In this document: piece after piece, positions 14,153 to 22,696 of the stretch
How the letters are laid out: each line of letters begins with the position of its first letter
How positions within the stretch are numbered: the first letter of the stretch is position 1
Origin: Chromatiaceae bacterium
Lineage (GTDB): Bacteria; Pseudomonadota; Gammaproteobacteria; Chromatiales; Chromatiaceae
Assembly: GCA_022340195.1 (NCBI GenBank)
Contig: JAJDOL010000246.1
Span: 1-38,317, forward strand
Reading direction: 5' to 3'
Length of the DNA stretch: 38,317 nt
Notes under the pieces: model-generated
What the model was told of the DNA's origin: nothing
Databases searched by the model: none
The model's input: the letters and a program-made list of their open reading frames with translations, nothing else
Position numbers and translations under genes: made by a program

Positions 14153-15406
14153 ATGACCGCGAAAAACGCCTTCTACGCCCAGTCCGGCGGAGTAACCTCT
14201 GTGATCAATGCCTCCGCCTGCGGCGTCATAGAGACAGCACGCCAGCATCCGGACAAGATCGCGAACGTCTATGCCGGACGCAACGGCATCATCGGTGCGC
14301 TGAGCGAGGACTTGATAGATACCAACCAGGAATCCGCAGAAAATATCGCGGCTCTACGCCACACGCCGTCCGGCGCGTTGGGCTCCTGCCGTTACAAGCT
14401 CAAGAGCCTGGAAGCCAACAAACGCGAGTACGAGCGTCTGATCGAGGTCTTCAAGGCCCACGACATCGGTTACTTTTTCTACAACGGAGGCGGCGACTCT
14501 GCGGACACCTGCTACAAGATCTCGCAGCTCTCCGACGCTATGGGCTATCCGGTCCAGGCAATCCACGTACCCAAGACCGTGGACAATGACCTGCCCATCA
14601 CCGACAACTGCCCCGGATTCGGCTCCGTTGCCAAGTACATAGCCACCTCCACCCTGGAGGCTTCCTTCGACGTGCGTTCGATGTGCGCCACCTCCACCAA
14701 GATCTTCGTCATTGAGGTTATGGGTCGTCACGCGGGCTGGATCGCCGCTGCCGGCGCTCTAGTGGCGGATCAAGGTATCCCTGTCCTTACCCTGTTTCCG
14801 GAAGTGGAGTTCGACCAGGAGAAATTCCTGGCAGCGGTCGAAGCCAAAGTCAACGACTACGGTTATTGCACCATCTGCGTCTCAGAGGGTTGCCACTGGC
14901 CGGATGGACGATTCCTGGCCGAGCAGGGTACCCGTGACGCCTTTGGTCATGCCCAGCTCGGTGGTGCCGCGCCCGTTGTCGCCAACATGATCAAGGATGC
15001 CACCGGCCACAAGTTTCATTGGGCCGTGGCCGATTACCTGCAGCGGGCCGCACGCCACCTGGCATCCAAGTCCGATGTCGAGCAAGCCTATGCCTTGGGC
15101 AAGGCGGGGGTCGAGTTCGCCTTGCAGGGTCACAACTCCATCATGCCCACTGTGGTGCGCAAGTCCTCGGATCCGTACGTTTGGGAAGTCGGCGAGGCAC
15201 CCCTGTCCGAGGTAGCCAACGTGGAGAAGTTCATGCCCAATGACTTCATAACCGAGGATGGCTACGGGATCACCGACAAATGCCGCGAATATCTGTACCC
15301 ATTGATCGAGGGCGAGGATTACCCGCCCTACGAGAAGGGAATGCCCAAGTACGTCACCTTGAAGAACGCACCTGTCGCAAAGAAGCTGCAGGCGTTCGAG
15401 CTCTAG
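14153..15406 (+). CDS. pfp: Pyrophosphate-dependent 6-phosphofructokinase
   Basis: A 417-aa phosphofructokinase of the PPi-dependent type, interconverting fructose 6-phosphate plus PPi and fructose 1,6-bisphosphate plus phosphate. The phosphate-donor site reads GGGDSADT (112-119) with Asp (D115) where ATP enzymes have Gly, and PKTVDND (140-146) has Lys (K141) where ATP enzymes have Gly; both are hallmarks of PPi use. MGRHAGW (190-196) is also the PFP form. The ATG at 14153 follows GGGGGAAAC. A terminator-like hairpin follows the stop, then a small gene and the H+-pyrophosphatase. In Methylococcus, pfp and a membrane pyrophosphatase gene are co-transcribed, and in sulfur-oxidising symbionts a PFP is proposed to replace bisphosphatases in the Calvin cycle. 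Confidence 0.93.
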   Translation: MTAKNAFYAQSGGVTSVINASACGVIETARQHPDKIANVYAGRNGIIGALSEDLIDTNQESAENIAALRHTPSGALGSCRYKLKSLEANKREYERLIEVFKAHDIGYFFYNGGGDSADTCYKISQLSDAMGYPVQAIHVPKTVDNDLPITDNCPGFGSVAKYIATSTLEASFDVRSMCATSTKIFVIEVMGRHAGWIAAAGALVADQGIPVLTLFPEVEFDQEKFLAAVEAKVNDYGYCTICVSEGCHWPDGRFLAEQGTRDAFGHAQLGGAAPVVANMIKDATGHKFHWAVADYLQRAARHLASKSDVEQAYALGKAGVEFALQGHNSIMPTVVRKSSDPYVWEVGEAPLSEVANVEKFMPNDFITEDGYGITDKCREYLYPLIEGEDYPPYEKGMPKYVTLKNAPVAKKLQAFEL

Positions 15407-15420
15407 GTAGACACCGAGAA

Positions 15421-15443
15421 AAAGGGGATTAAGCGTCCCCTTT
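15421..15443 (+). terminator. Terminator-like hairpin after pfp
   Basis: AAAGGGGA (15421-15428) and TCCCCTTT (15436-15443) form a perfect 8-bp stem with a 7-base loop; the 3' arm and the next bases give TTTCTT. It lies 15 bases after the pfp stop. The U-rich tract is short and broken, so partial read-through into the small gene and hppA is possible. Confidence 0.6.
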
Positions 15444-15469
15444 CTTCCGTCGACATTGGGACCCCGACT

Positions 15470-15673
15470 GTGACGCTGGACCGCGCACGCGAGATCATTG
15501 CCCAACAGCTGGAGTTCGGCGGTGGGTATAATCGCAATGCGGTACGCCTGCTTTTGGGCGAGGTCCATCGCGAGCACGGCCAGCAGGCGGTGGATTCCCT
15601 GATTCGGGAGCTCGATCTCGAGCAGGCATTCGGCCTTAAGCCAGGCACCGACTTTTCCGGAGTGGGGCTCTGA
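15470..15673 (+). CDS. Small conserved-looking protein between pfp and hppA
   Basis: A 67-aa protein starting at a GTG. It is predicted to be mostly helical: TLDRAREIIAQQLEFGGGYN, then RLLLGEVHREHGQQAVDSLI and a tail LDLEQAFGLKPGTDFSGVG. No Cys, signal peptide or membrane segment. I do not recognise a named family, although the tail pattern looks like a constrained protein and not random translation, and codon use is that of the neighbours. The GTG at 15470 overlaps a short AT-poor leader after the pfp terminator and has no strong ribosome site. It lies between two PPi-metabolism genes and might be a regulator or accessory of one of them; that is inference from position only. Confidence 0.65.
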   Translation: MTLDRAREIIAQQLEFGGGYNRNAVRLLLGEVHREHGQQAVDSLIRELDLEQAFGLKPGTDFSGVGL

Positions 15674-15763
15674 GCCTTTGAAAGGCGGTCTGTCGGCGAT
15701 ATTTCGTTCATGCACGCGCCGAAGGCGCTCCGTTTTAAGACAACAAGAGAGGAGTTAACCTAA

Positions 15764-17797
15764 ATGTCAGCTGGTTCTATCTTTGCCCTCCTGTGCGGCG
15801 TCGTCGCAATAGGTTACGGCATCTGGTCCGTGAAATGGATCCTGGCACTGCCCGACGGAAACGACCGCATGCGCGAGATCGCCGCGGCTATTCAGGAAGG
15901 CGCCAAGGCCTATCTCAACCGCCAGTACACGACGATCGGCATGGTGGGCGTCGTCTTGGCGATTATCCTGTTCATTGTGTTGGATTCCTACACCGCCGTC
16001 GGTTTCGTGATCGGCGCTGTCCTGTCAGGTGCCGCTGGTTACATCGGGATGAACATTTCGGTTAAGGCCAACGTCCGCACCGCTCAGGCTGCAAACGACG
16101 GGCTGGACGCCGCTCTGCAGGTCGCCTTCCGCGGCGGTGCCATCACCGGCCTGCTGGTCGTGGGCCTGGGTCTGCTCGGCGTTGCCGGCTACTACGTGGT
16201 CCTCACCAGCATGGGTGTCGAGCAGTCGCACGTCCTGCACGCGCTCGTTGGCCTGGGTTTTGGCGGTTCCCTGATCTCCATCTTCGCCCGACTGGGCGGC
16301 GGCATCTTCACCAAGGGTGCCGACGTGGGCGCGGACCTGGTGGGCAAGGTCGAGGCCGGCATCCCGGAGGACGATCCCCGCAACCCGGCGGTCATCGCCG
16401 ACAACGTGGGCGACAATGTGGGCGACTGCGCCGGCATGGCCGCCGACCTGTTCGAGACCTATGCGGTGACCGTGGTCGCCACCATGCTCCTCGGCTCCCT
16501 GCTGTTGAGCAGCGCCGACGCCGTGGTCTATCCCCTGGTGCTGGGCGGCGTCTCCATCATCGCCTCCGTCGTCGGCACCTTCTTCGTCAAGGCCCACGAG
16601 GGAGACACAAAGATCATGATGGCCCTCTACAAGGGGTTGGCGGTCGCGGGTGGGATCGCCCTGGTGGTCTTCATCCCGGTCACGATGTGGGTCGACCCGG
16701 CGGCGGGCAGCACCGAGTACACCAACTGGAGTCTCTACGGCGCGGCCGTGGTCGGTCTCGTCCTGACCGCCCTGATGGTCGTCATCACCGAGTACTACAC
16801 GGCCACCGAGTACAGTCCGGTACGCCACATCGCGGAGGCATCCCAGACGGGACACGCCACCAACATCATCGCCGGCCTGGGCGTGGCTATGAAGTCCACC
16901 GCCGCCCCCGTGCTGGCCGTATGCGCCGCCATCTGGGTCTCCTACGAGCTCGCGGGACTATACGGGATCGCTATCGCCGCCACATCCATGCTCTCCATGA
17001 CCGGCATCATCGTCGCCCTGGACGCCTATGGTCCCATCACCGACAACGCGGGCGGCATCGCCGAGATGGCCGAGCTGGACGAGAAGATCCGTGGCATCAC
17101 CGATCCCCTGGACGCCGTGGGCAACACCACCAAGGCGGTCACCAAGGGCTATGCCATTGGCTCCGCCGGACTGGCCGCGCTGGTTCTGTTTGCCGACTAC
17201 ACCCATGCCCTGGGCGATCAGGCACTGGATTTCAGCCTCAACAACCATATGGTGATCATTGGACTCTTCATTGGCGGCTTGGTGCCCTTCCTGTTCGGCG
17301 CCATGGCCATGGAGGCGGTGGGCCGTGCGGCGGGTGGTATCGTCAACGAGGTGCGCCGCCAGTTCCGCGAGATGCCGGGCATCATGACCCACGAGCAGAA
17401 GCCCGACTACTCCAAGGCCGTGGACATGCTGACGAAGGACGCCATCAAGGAGATGATGGTCCCGTCCCTGTTGCCCGTGCTGGTGCCCGTGGTCGTGGGG
17501 TTCGCACTCGGCAAGGAGGCCCTCGGCGGCCTGTTGATCGGCACCATTGTCACCGGGTTGTTCGTCGCCATCTCTATGACCGTCGGCGGCGGCGCCTGGG
17601 ACAACGCGAAGAAGTACATCGAGGACGGCAACCTGGGTGGCAAGGGTTCCGAGGCCCACAAGGCGGCGGTTACCGGCGACACCGTCGGCGATCCCTACAA
17701 GGACACGGCCGGTCCTGCCGTCAATCCGCTGATCAAGATCATCAACATCGTCGCCCTGCTGATCGTGCCGGTGCTCCCTGCGACCCCGTGGTTCTAA
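15764..17797 (+). CDS. hppA: Membrane-bound H+-translocating pyrophosphatase, K+-independent type
   Basis: A 677-aa integral membrane protein with about 16 hydrophobic segments, the usual length for the family. It couples PPi hydrolysis to ion pumping, or can make PPi from a proton gradient. The catalytic motifs are [18 protein letters not shown], then [21 protein letters not shown], and near the C-terminus the [17 protein letters not shown] motif. In [12 protein letters not shown] the Lys and Thr replace the Ala and Gly of K+-dependent enzymes, which marks a K+-independent, H+-pumping type. GAGAGGAGTTAACC gives a strong ribosome site before the ATG. It follows pfp, whose substrate or product is PPi. 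A strong terminator lies about 100 bases after the stop. Confidence 0.96.
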   Translation: MSAGSIFALLCGVVAIGYGIWSVKWILALPDGNDRMREIAAAIQEGAKAYLNRQYTTIGMVGVVLAIILFIVLDSYTAVGFVIGAVLSGAAGYIGMNISVKANVRTAQAANDGLDAALQVAFRGGAITGLLVVGLGLLGVAGYYVVLTSMGVEQSHVLHALVGLGFGGSLISIFARLGGGIFTKGADVGADLVGKVEAGIPEDDPRNPAVIADNVGDNVGDCAGMAADLFETYAVTVVATMLLGSLLLSSADAVVYPLVLGGVSIIASVVGTFFVKAHEGDTKIMMALYKGLAVAGGIALVVFIPVTMWVDPAAGSTEYTNWSLYGAAVVGLVLTALMVVITEYYTATEYSPVRHIAEASQTGHATNIIAGLGVAMKSTAAPVLAVCAAIWVSYELAGLYGIAIAATSMLSMTGIIVALDAYGPITDNAGGIAEMAELDEKIRGITDPLDAVGNTTKAVTKGYAIGSAGLAALVLFADYTHALGDQALDFSLNNHMVIIGLFIGGLVPFLFGAMAMEAVGRAAGGIVNEVRRQFREMPGIMTHEQKPDYSKAVDMLTKDAIKEMMVPSLLPVLVPVVVGFALGKEALGGLLIGTIVTGLFVAISMTVGGGAWDNAKKYIEDGNLGGKGSEAHKAAVTGDTVGDPYKDTAGPAVNPLIKIINIVALLIVPVLPATPWF

Positions 17798-17895
17798 GCA
17801 ATCGAGCGCACGGTGCTGCCGAACGGCGGATCCGCTCTGTTATCTGAAAACAGGGGCTTTCGCTTGTAACGCAGTGCAGCAATGGCGCACAATCC

Positions 17896-17925
17896 AAGGC
17901 CGGCATTTCGCCGGCCTTTTTTTTG
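17896..17925 (+). terminator. Rho-independent terminator after hppA
   Basis: AAGGCCGGC (17896-17904) and GCCGGCCTT (17910-17918) form a perfect 9-bp stem with a 5-base loop, followed by a run of T to 17924. This is a strong intrinsic terminator and separates hppA from the soluble pyrophosphatase unit. Confidence 0.93.
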
Positions 17926-18033
17926 TACGGATTAAGATGCGTGCGTGCCGGGCGGAGCCGCCGGGAATTGCCTGTTTCTCGGGCGATACCCGACCCATCG
18001 CAACCTGTGCTCTTCAGCTTGTGGAGAAATACT

Positions 18034-18582
18034 GTGAATCTGGACAGAGTCAGTCCTGGTAAGAATTGCCCGAACGAGATCAATGTGGTCGTGGAGATAC
18101 CGGCCCATTCCGATCCGGTGAAGTACGAGCTGGACAAGGAGACCGGCGCCATGTTCGTGGACCGTTTCATGAATACGGCCATGCACTACCCCTGCAACTA
18201 CGGCTACGTGCCGCATACGCTGTCCAAGGACGGGGACCCGGTGGACGTCATGGTCGTGACCACGTATCCCCTGATTTCCGGCTCCGTGATCGAGTGCCGT
18301 CCGGTGGGCGTGCTGAAGATGACGGACGAATCCGGCGATGACGCCAAGATCCTGGCGGTACCGACTGACAATCTCTCGCGTATGTATCGTGGTGTCCAGG
18401 ATTTCCGCGACATGCCAGAAGTGGTCTTGGAGCAGATTTCGCATTTCTTCGAGCACTACAAGGACCTGGACGAGGGCAAGTGGGTCCGAGTCGGCGGTTG
18501 GGGCGGTGTCGACGAGGCCAAGGCCGAAATCCTGAGTAGCCTGAAGATGTACGAGGAAGCCCCGGAAAAACCGGCGTTCTGA
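18034..18582 (+). CDS. ppa: Soluble family I inorganic pyrophosphatase
   Basis: A 182-aa cytoplasmic pyrophosphatase hydrolysing PPi to phosphate. Family I features are [18 protein letters not shown], the [21 protein letters not shown] segment containing the D-x-DPxDV metal signature, and KWVRVGGWG near the C-terminus. The start is a GTG at 18034, 8 bases after GGAG; the frame is open further upstream to the terminator but without family sequence. Length is close to E. coli Ppa (176). It is followed by moaC after three bases. A soluble enzyme beside a PPi-driven proton pump and a PPi-using kinase would waste their substrate, so expression or activity may be separated; the terminator upstream supports separate transcription. 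Confidence 0.95.
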   Translation: MNLDRVSPGKNCPNEINVVVEIPAHSDPVKYELDKETGAMFVDRFMNTAMHYPCNYGYVPHTLSKDGDPVDVMVVTTYPLISGSVIECRPVGVLKMTDESGDDAKILAVPTDNLSRMYRGVQDFRDMPEVVLEQISHFFEHYKDLDEGKWVRVGGWGGVDEAKAEILSSLKMYEEAPEKPAF

Positions 18583-18585
18583 ACC

Positions 18586-19077
18586 ATGAGCGAGTTGACG
18601 CACTTCAACGAATCCGGCGAGGCGCATATGGTGGACGTGGGTGCCAAGGATGCCACTCATCGTATCGCCGTGGCAGAAGGTCTGATTCGTATGGAACCGG
18701 AGACCCTGGCACTCGTGCGCCGTGGTGGTCACAAGAAGGGCGACGTGCTCGCCGTCGCCCGTATCGCCGGCATCATGGCGGCGAAAAGAACATCGGACCT
18801 GGTTCCTCTCTGCCATCCGCTGGCGCTGACCAAGATCGCTATTGACCTCGAGCCGCTGTCCGAGTCGCCTGCAGTCCATTGCCGCGCGCTGGTCGAGACT
18901 CGGGGCCAAACCGGAGTGGAGATCGAGGCCCTGTGCGCCGTACAGGTTTGCCTCTTGACGGTTTACGATATGTGCAAATCCGTTGATCGAGGCATGTGCA
19001 TCGAGTCCGTTCGGTTACTCGAGAAGGCGGGGGGACGGTCTGGACATTGGAGGCGTGGGACCAACCTTCGCATCTAA
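18586..19077 (+). CDS. moaC: Cyclic pyranopterin monophosphate synthase MoaC
   Basis: A 163-aa MoaC, which converts the cyclic GTP derivative made by MoaA into cyclic pyranopterin phosphate and releases PPi, in molybdenum cofactor synthesis. Motifs seen: [18 protein letters not shown] at the N-terminus, [28 protein letters not shown] and [12 protein letters not shown] containing the second conserved Lys. The start ATG is three bases after ppa. No moaA, moaB, moaD or moaE is in the window. The C-terminus (GGRSGHWRR and a short tail) is of normal length. The immediate ppa neighbour may remove the PPi product. Confidence 0.93.
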   Translation: MSELTHFNESGEAHMVDVGAKDATHRIAVAEGLIRMEPETLALVRRGGHKKGDVLAVARIAGIMAAKRTSDLVPLCHPLALTKIAIDLEPLSESPAVHCRALVETRGQTGVEIEALCAVQVCLLTVYDMCKSVDRGMCIESVRLLEKAGGRSGHWRRGTNLRI

Positions 19078-19516
19078 GAGGTTTTCCGCCGACGGGCCTG
19101 CCCTTTCTTGTCGGTTTGTCGCTTCTTGGAATACCTCCAGTAGCCACCTAGACCTGACAAGCAAGCTTACTTCTCCTCCGAATCAAGGCCGGTCGCTGAA
19201 CGCTATAATCCAACGCCCGCTCAGGTAAGGGTTTTGGATATGCAACGAAAACCGTTTACTGTTTCACATTTTTGCATCGCCACTTCGAGTATTCTTGCCA
19301 TAAACGGGTCAAATCGACTCGTTGATAGAGGAGGCACGCTAAGCGTCGTCGACGAGCAGGACTCGGATGCGTCCCGGTAAAAAAATATTCTCTAAGCCTC
19401 CGGAACCTTACGTCGAAGGTTGATTCTGGCAGGATGCCGCCGTTTGCATACAAAAATAACTGTCGACTGCCTCTTAGCGCTGACACGGGAAGAAACTGGC
19501 AGCAGAGGTGACTCAG
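19078..19516 (+). other. 439-base non-coding stretch between moaC and hemerythrin
   Basis: I see no convincing gene. It contains an isolated TATAAT (19204-19209) without a good -35. Eighteen bases after it is an imperfect inverted repeat, GTAAGGGTTTT (19225-19235) and AAAACCGTTTAC (19247-19258), which could be an operator. The rest, including an A-rich segment at 19378-19387, would be a leader of about 300 bases for the hemerythrin gene. A short GGGC-CT-GCCC hairpin followed by TTTCTT at about 19094-19109 may end the moaC transcript. No tRNA or known riboswitch pattern was recognised. Confidence 0.4.
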
Positions 19517-19981
19517 ATGGGAAAGTTCGTTCAATGGTCGGATGTCCTGAGCGTCGGAATCGAGGAAATCGACTCCCAGCACAAGGTGCTCGTCGGAATG
19601 GTCAACGAGATGCACGAGGCGATTCATAAGCGTCATGGTAGCGACGCCGTACGTGGCATCTTGAGCAAGCTCGGCGATTACACGCGTATCCATTTCGCCG
19701 TCGAGGAGAGCTTGATGCGCATCCTCGGCTATCCAGGTTATGAGGAGCACAAGATAGCGCACGAAGAGCTCATCGGAAATCTACAGGATCTCCAACACAA
19801 GGTCGAAACCGGCAAGACCGCGATCGGGTTCGAGCTCATGCACTTCCTGAAGATCTGGTTGACCAAGCACATTATGGAGAGCGACCAGGAATACGCTGAG
19901 TTTTTCATCCAGGCGGGAGCCAAGCCGCGGCTGCATAAGAGGTCCTGGTCGTCGAGAATCTGGGGTCACCTGCACGCTTGA
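19517..19981 (+). CDS. Bacteriohemerythrin
   Basis: A 154-aa single-domain hemerythrin, a four-helix protein binding O2 at a di-iron site; in bacteria it serves in oxygen storage, sensing or delivery to oxygenases and oxidases. The ligands are visible: the first His in IDSQHKVL, H-x-x-x-E in HFAVEE, H-x-x-x-H in HKIAHEE and H-x-x-x-x-D in HIMESD. The W in VQWSDVLSVGIEEID is typical of the N-terminus. I choose the ATG at 19517 because AGAGGTGA precedes it at good spacing; the GTG at 19508 lies inside that ribosome site. The stop overlaps the engB TTG. It is preceded by a long untranslated region with a possible operator. Confidence 0.92.
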   Translation: MGKFVQWSDVLSVGIEEIDSQHKVLVGMVNEMHEAIHKRHGSDAVRGILSKLGDYTRIHFAVEESLMRILGYPGYEEHKIAHEELIGNLQDLQHKVETGKTAIGFELMHFLKIWLTKHIMESDQEYAEFFIQAGAKPRLHKRSWSSRIWGHLHA

Positions 19982-20601
19982 GCAAGCTCAATCCGGAAAT
20001 CGATCCTTTTTACCAGCGCGCCTGCTTTGCTGCGACCGCGGCCAGGATGGATCTGGCGCCGCCGGATACGGGTTGGGAGGTGGCGTTCGCCGGTCGCTCC
20101 AACGCCGGAAAGTCCAGCGCGATAAATGCGATTTGCCACCAAAAGCAGCTCGCAAGAACCAGCAAGACGCCGGGGCGGACCCAGCAGTTGGTCTTTTTCG
20201 CGCTGGACGAAGCCAGACGATTGGTGGATCTGCCCGGATACGGGTACGCCAAGGTTTCCGCTTCGGTAAAGCATCAGTGGCAGCGACTGATGGCTGATTA
20301 TCTGGAGCAACGGCAGTCCCTGGCGGGAGTTGTCCTCGTCATGGATATCCGTCATCCGCTGACGGCATTCGATCTGCAGATGCTCGAATGGGCCCGACGG
20401 ATAAACTTGGAACTGCTTCTGCTGCTGACAAAAAGCGACAAGCTCAAGAGCGGCCCGGCACGAATGGAGCTGGACCGGGTTAGGAAAGCTCTTTCCGAGG
20501 ACGGGACGCGCGTTCAGGTCGAGCTCTTCTCCGCCCAGACCCGGATGGGAATCGAGCCGGTCCACAGATTGCTGGATCGGTGGCTTGGTATCCAGGCCTA
20601 G
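19978..20601 (+). CDS. engB: Ribosome biogenesis GTP-binding protein EngB (YihA)
   Basis: A 207-aa GTPase of the EngB/YihA/YsxC family needed for 50S ribosome assembly. G1 is GRSNAGKSS, the G2 region includes TSKTPGRTQ, G3 is DLPGYGYAKV and G4 is TKSDK; the last SAQT-like segment is G5. The start is a TTG overlapping the hemerythrin stop (TTGA), giving the family-typical N-terminus FYQRACFAATAARM; no ATG is available upstream in frame. A hairpin follows the stop. Co-expression with hemerythrin through overlap is odd and probably not functional. Confidence 0.94.
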   Translation: MSKLNPEIDPFYQRACFAATAARMDLAPPDTGWEVAFAGRSNAGKSSAINAICHQKQLARTSKTPGRTQQLVFFALDEARRLVDLPGYGYAKVSASVKHQWQRLMADYLEQRQSLAGVVLVMDIRHPLTAFDLQMLEWARRINLELLLLLTKSDKLKSGPARMELDRVRKALSEDGTRVQVELFSAQTRMGIEPVHRLLDRWLGIQA

Positions 20602-20621
20602 CTTCTTTCGCCGCAAGAAGC
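20601..20621 (+). terminator. Hairpin after engB
   Basis: GCTTCTT (20601-20607) and AAGAAGC (20615-20621) form a 7-bp perfect stem with a 7-base loop that begins at the last base of the engB stop codon. No T tract follows, so it is probably a weak terminator or 3'-end stabiliser in the convergent interval with the DUF302 gene. Confidence 0.45.
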
Positions 20622-20744
20622 CCCTTGACGGGCGGCCGTAGGTGAATCAATGCGAAAACAGTCACAGACAAAAGAGATCGTTGTTCCGCGCCCGTTTGCG
20701 TTTATCAGCGTCAAGAGTGATTGTGGATGCGAAAGGGACCCGCG

Positions 20745-21311
20745 CTAGAATTCGCCCTTCGCCGCGCCCGCCATCATCGCCTTGATGGTATCGCGGACCC
20801 TCAAGGCGTCTGCCTTTAGGTCGTCGGGGAGCTTCTTGCCACCGTAGATCATGATGTCCAGGTTCATGCTGTAGAGCCACAGGCGTCCATCGTTGTCTTC
20901 AACAAGGGCGATGCGGCAGGGCATGAATCCGCTGTACTGGTCGCGATACTCCAGCATCCGCTTGCCGACCCGCGCGTCGCAGAAGGACAGAAAATTCACG
21001 TAGCGGTAATCTTCGCCGGTAATGGCCTTTACTTGCTTGTAGAAAGGCGATTCACCTACGAACAGAAAGTTGCGTTCGGTGGCGAGGCTTTTAAGCGACT
21101 CGATGACCTCTTCGGCCGTCAAACCCTCGTCGACCTGCTCCGCCCACATCATGGACACGCCGGGGTCGCCCGTTTCCAGCAGCTTGGCCCCAAATTCGCC
21201 ATACGTCGCCAAGAACCCGGGGTCGAAGTCCGACATGCGACTGTAGCCGTAAGCGACTGCGATCACGGTGACGAGCCCGATCAGGGCGAGCAGGTTACGA
21301 ATGAGCTTCAT
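20745..21311 (-). CDS. Membrane-anchored DUF302 protein
   Basis: A 188-aa protein with one N-terminal membrane segment (about residues 6-24, in LLALIGLVTVIAVAYGY) and a DUF302 domain in the C-terminal half (about 65-165), recognisable by the PCRIALVED-x-DGRLWLYSMN strand pair. Two Cys occur, in LSFCDAR and MPCRIA. The function of DUF302 is unknown; proteins of this kind are common in sulfur- and sulfide-oxidising proteobacteria and may bind small molecules or metals in the periplasm. The ATG at 21311 gives a lysine-containing N-terminus before the membrane helix; the longer open frame adds a charged, unlikely leader. It converges with engB, and the next upstream gene on this strand is 177 bases away. 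Confidence 0.78.
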   Translation of the reverse strand: MKLIRNLLALIGLVTVIAVAYGYSRMSDFDPGFLATYGEFGAKLLETGDPGVSMMWAEQVDEGLTAEEVIESLKSLATERNFLFVGESPFYKQVKAITGEDYRYVNFLSFCDARVGKRMLEYRDQYSGFMPCRIALVEDNDGRLWLYSMNLDIMIYGGKKLPDDLKADALRVRDTIKAMMAGAAKGEF

Positions 21312-21488
21312 ATGATCTTCATCCTCATGGTGGGCGGAGCTCCAAACGGCGGCGGACTCCGACACCGTTTGGTGGTTCCGGTTGGTAGCTTAATGTCTTT
21401 TCCAATCACGTCGTCAGGGTAATCGCCCGCACCTGCAGCGAGCGACGGATTGGGCAGCGTCCCTGCGCTTCCGCGTGCGCGGATGTCA

Positions 21489-22358
21489 TCAAGGTCGAGG
21501 GTAATCCGCGTCGGGCGGAGGTGGACCCTGGTAGCCTCCCTGGTCCGGGCCGACCCAGGGCTGGGCATTGCCCGGATACATGGGCTGCTCGCCGGGCCAA
21601 GCAGTACCACCCCGACCCATCTCACGCAGATAGGGCTCGGCGTTCCGGGGACCCTGTCCATAGCCCGGGACCGGGAACGGGGCGCCCAATGGAAAACCCT
21701 GGTCCCGCTGACCGAAAGGTGGCTGCATGGGCATTCCGCGCGGCATCTGACGGCCCATGGCCCCGTGCGAGCAGGCGCGTTTCCCGGATCCGAAGATCGC
21801 CTGGACCGCCTCTTTCTGCTCCGGCGTCATGGCATCCAATATCTCCCAATAGGAATCCCAACGCGCTGTCATTTCCTGGTGTCTCTGCATCGCCTGCTCC
21901 CGCATTCTCTGGAATCGCTGTTCCCGCATGGCGCTACGCTCTTCGGCAGTCATAGCCGGCGGCTGACTAGCGCCCGTCCCGGGCATTGACACATACGGTG
22001 GCGGAGGCGGCTCCGGCATAGAAGTAGCCGGCCAGGTCGAGGCCGCCCCCGGCATGTCGGCCGGCAGGCCTCGGGAAGAGGCTGGCTGAGGCGGCGGAGA
22101 AATGGCTTGCTCGGTCGGTGGCGGCAATTCGATCTCGGGGCTCGCTACCGCCGCGGCATTGCTGTCGGCGGATCCCGGGATCAGAGGCGCTGGTGCTGGA
22201 ACCCGGCTTTCGACCTTTGCTGGCTCGGCTGTGGTTGCCGGAGCGGCGGCCGTTGGTGTCGGCTCATTCGTGGATGGCTCGGACATGGCGCTCTCGTGAA
22301 GTGCGAGCGTCAAGGCGGCGGCCGATGCGAGCAACAGGATAGATTTCTTCTCAGTCAT
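21489..22358 (-). CDS. Exported Pro/Met/Gln-rich protein with Spy-like helical segment
   Basis: I do not recognise a named family with confidence. The 289-aa protein starts MTEKKSILLLASAAALTLAL, a signal peptide of about 24 residues, with AGGAG before the ATG at 22358. The mature part has an Ala/Thr/Pro-rich stretch (about 27-130), a charged Met/Gln-rich helix (about 140-190: MTAEERSAMREQRFQRMREQ...) ending in WDSYWEILDAMTPEQKEAVQ, and a C-terminal region rich in Gly, Pro, Tyr, Gln and Met (GYGQG, PMYPGN, GGYQGPPPP). The MTPEQ motif resembles the LTxxQ motif of Spy/CpxP periplasmic chaperones; sulfur-globule-like low complexity is another possibility. Only one Cys. Low complexity makes distant relationships unsafe. 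Confidence 0.65.
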   Translation of the reverse strand: MTEKKSILLLASAAALTLALHESAMSEPSTNEPTPTAAAPATTAEPAKVESRVPAPAPLIPGSADSNAAAVASPEIELPPPTEQAISPPPQPASSRGLPADMPGAASTWPATSMPEPPPPPYVSMPGTGASQPPAMTAEERSAMREQRFQRMREQAMQRHQEMTARWDSYWEILDAMTPEQKEAVQAIFGSGKRACSHGAMGRQMPRGMPMQPPFGQRDQGFPLGAPFPVPGYGQGPRNAEPYLREMGRGGTAWPGEQPMYPGNAQPWVGPDQGGYQGPPPPDADYPRP

Positions 22359-22696
22359 TGACACGCTCCTGTGGATTGTCTGGATGGTCACCGCGGTTTT
22401 ACCCATGAAGGCTTGCAGGCGGGACCTGTTGGGGGAAAGCCTCAAGCAACAGTATCGGAATTTTGGATGCGTTCTTCCAGCCCGATAAGGTGTAATCGTG
22501 CCGAAGCGCTTTCGGTCATCGTTAGAATACATGATGTCGGACGCAAATCCCCGGATGCGGGTCTGCGGCCAGTTCCTCATCTCACCTCGAGTTGCCGGGT
22601 GACTAGAGCGCCGCCGTGCCGGGCCTGACCCCGCGACCCGGTCGTCCAGATTTTGGCACGGATCCGATCCGGGAGGCGGCGAGCCATCCGCACCAA
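22359..22696. other. 338-base stretch with no recognised gene
   Basis: It lies upstream of the Pro-rich exported protein and after the rhomboid stop, both on the minus strand. An open frame runs through it on the minus strand but its translation is Arg-rich and lacks start-site support, so I read it as leader and promoter region of the exported protein. I could not pick a convincing sigma-70 promoter, terminator or small RNA. Confidence 0.5.

Noticed and set aside
16025-16855. 276-codon open frame on the minus strand inside hppA
   Set aside because: It is antisense to a strongly conserved membrane pyrophosphatase; the translation is His/Asp/Gly-rich shadow sequence of a GC-rich gene. The same applies to the long frames opposite the TPR, UbiI and PepP genes.
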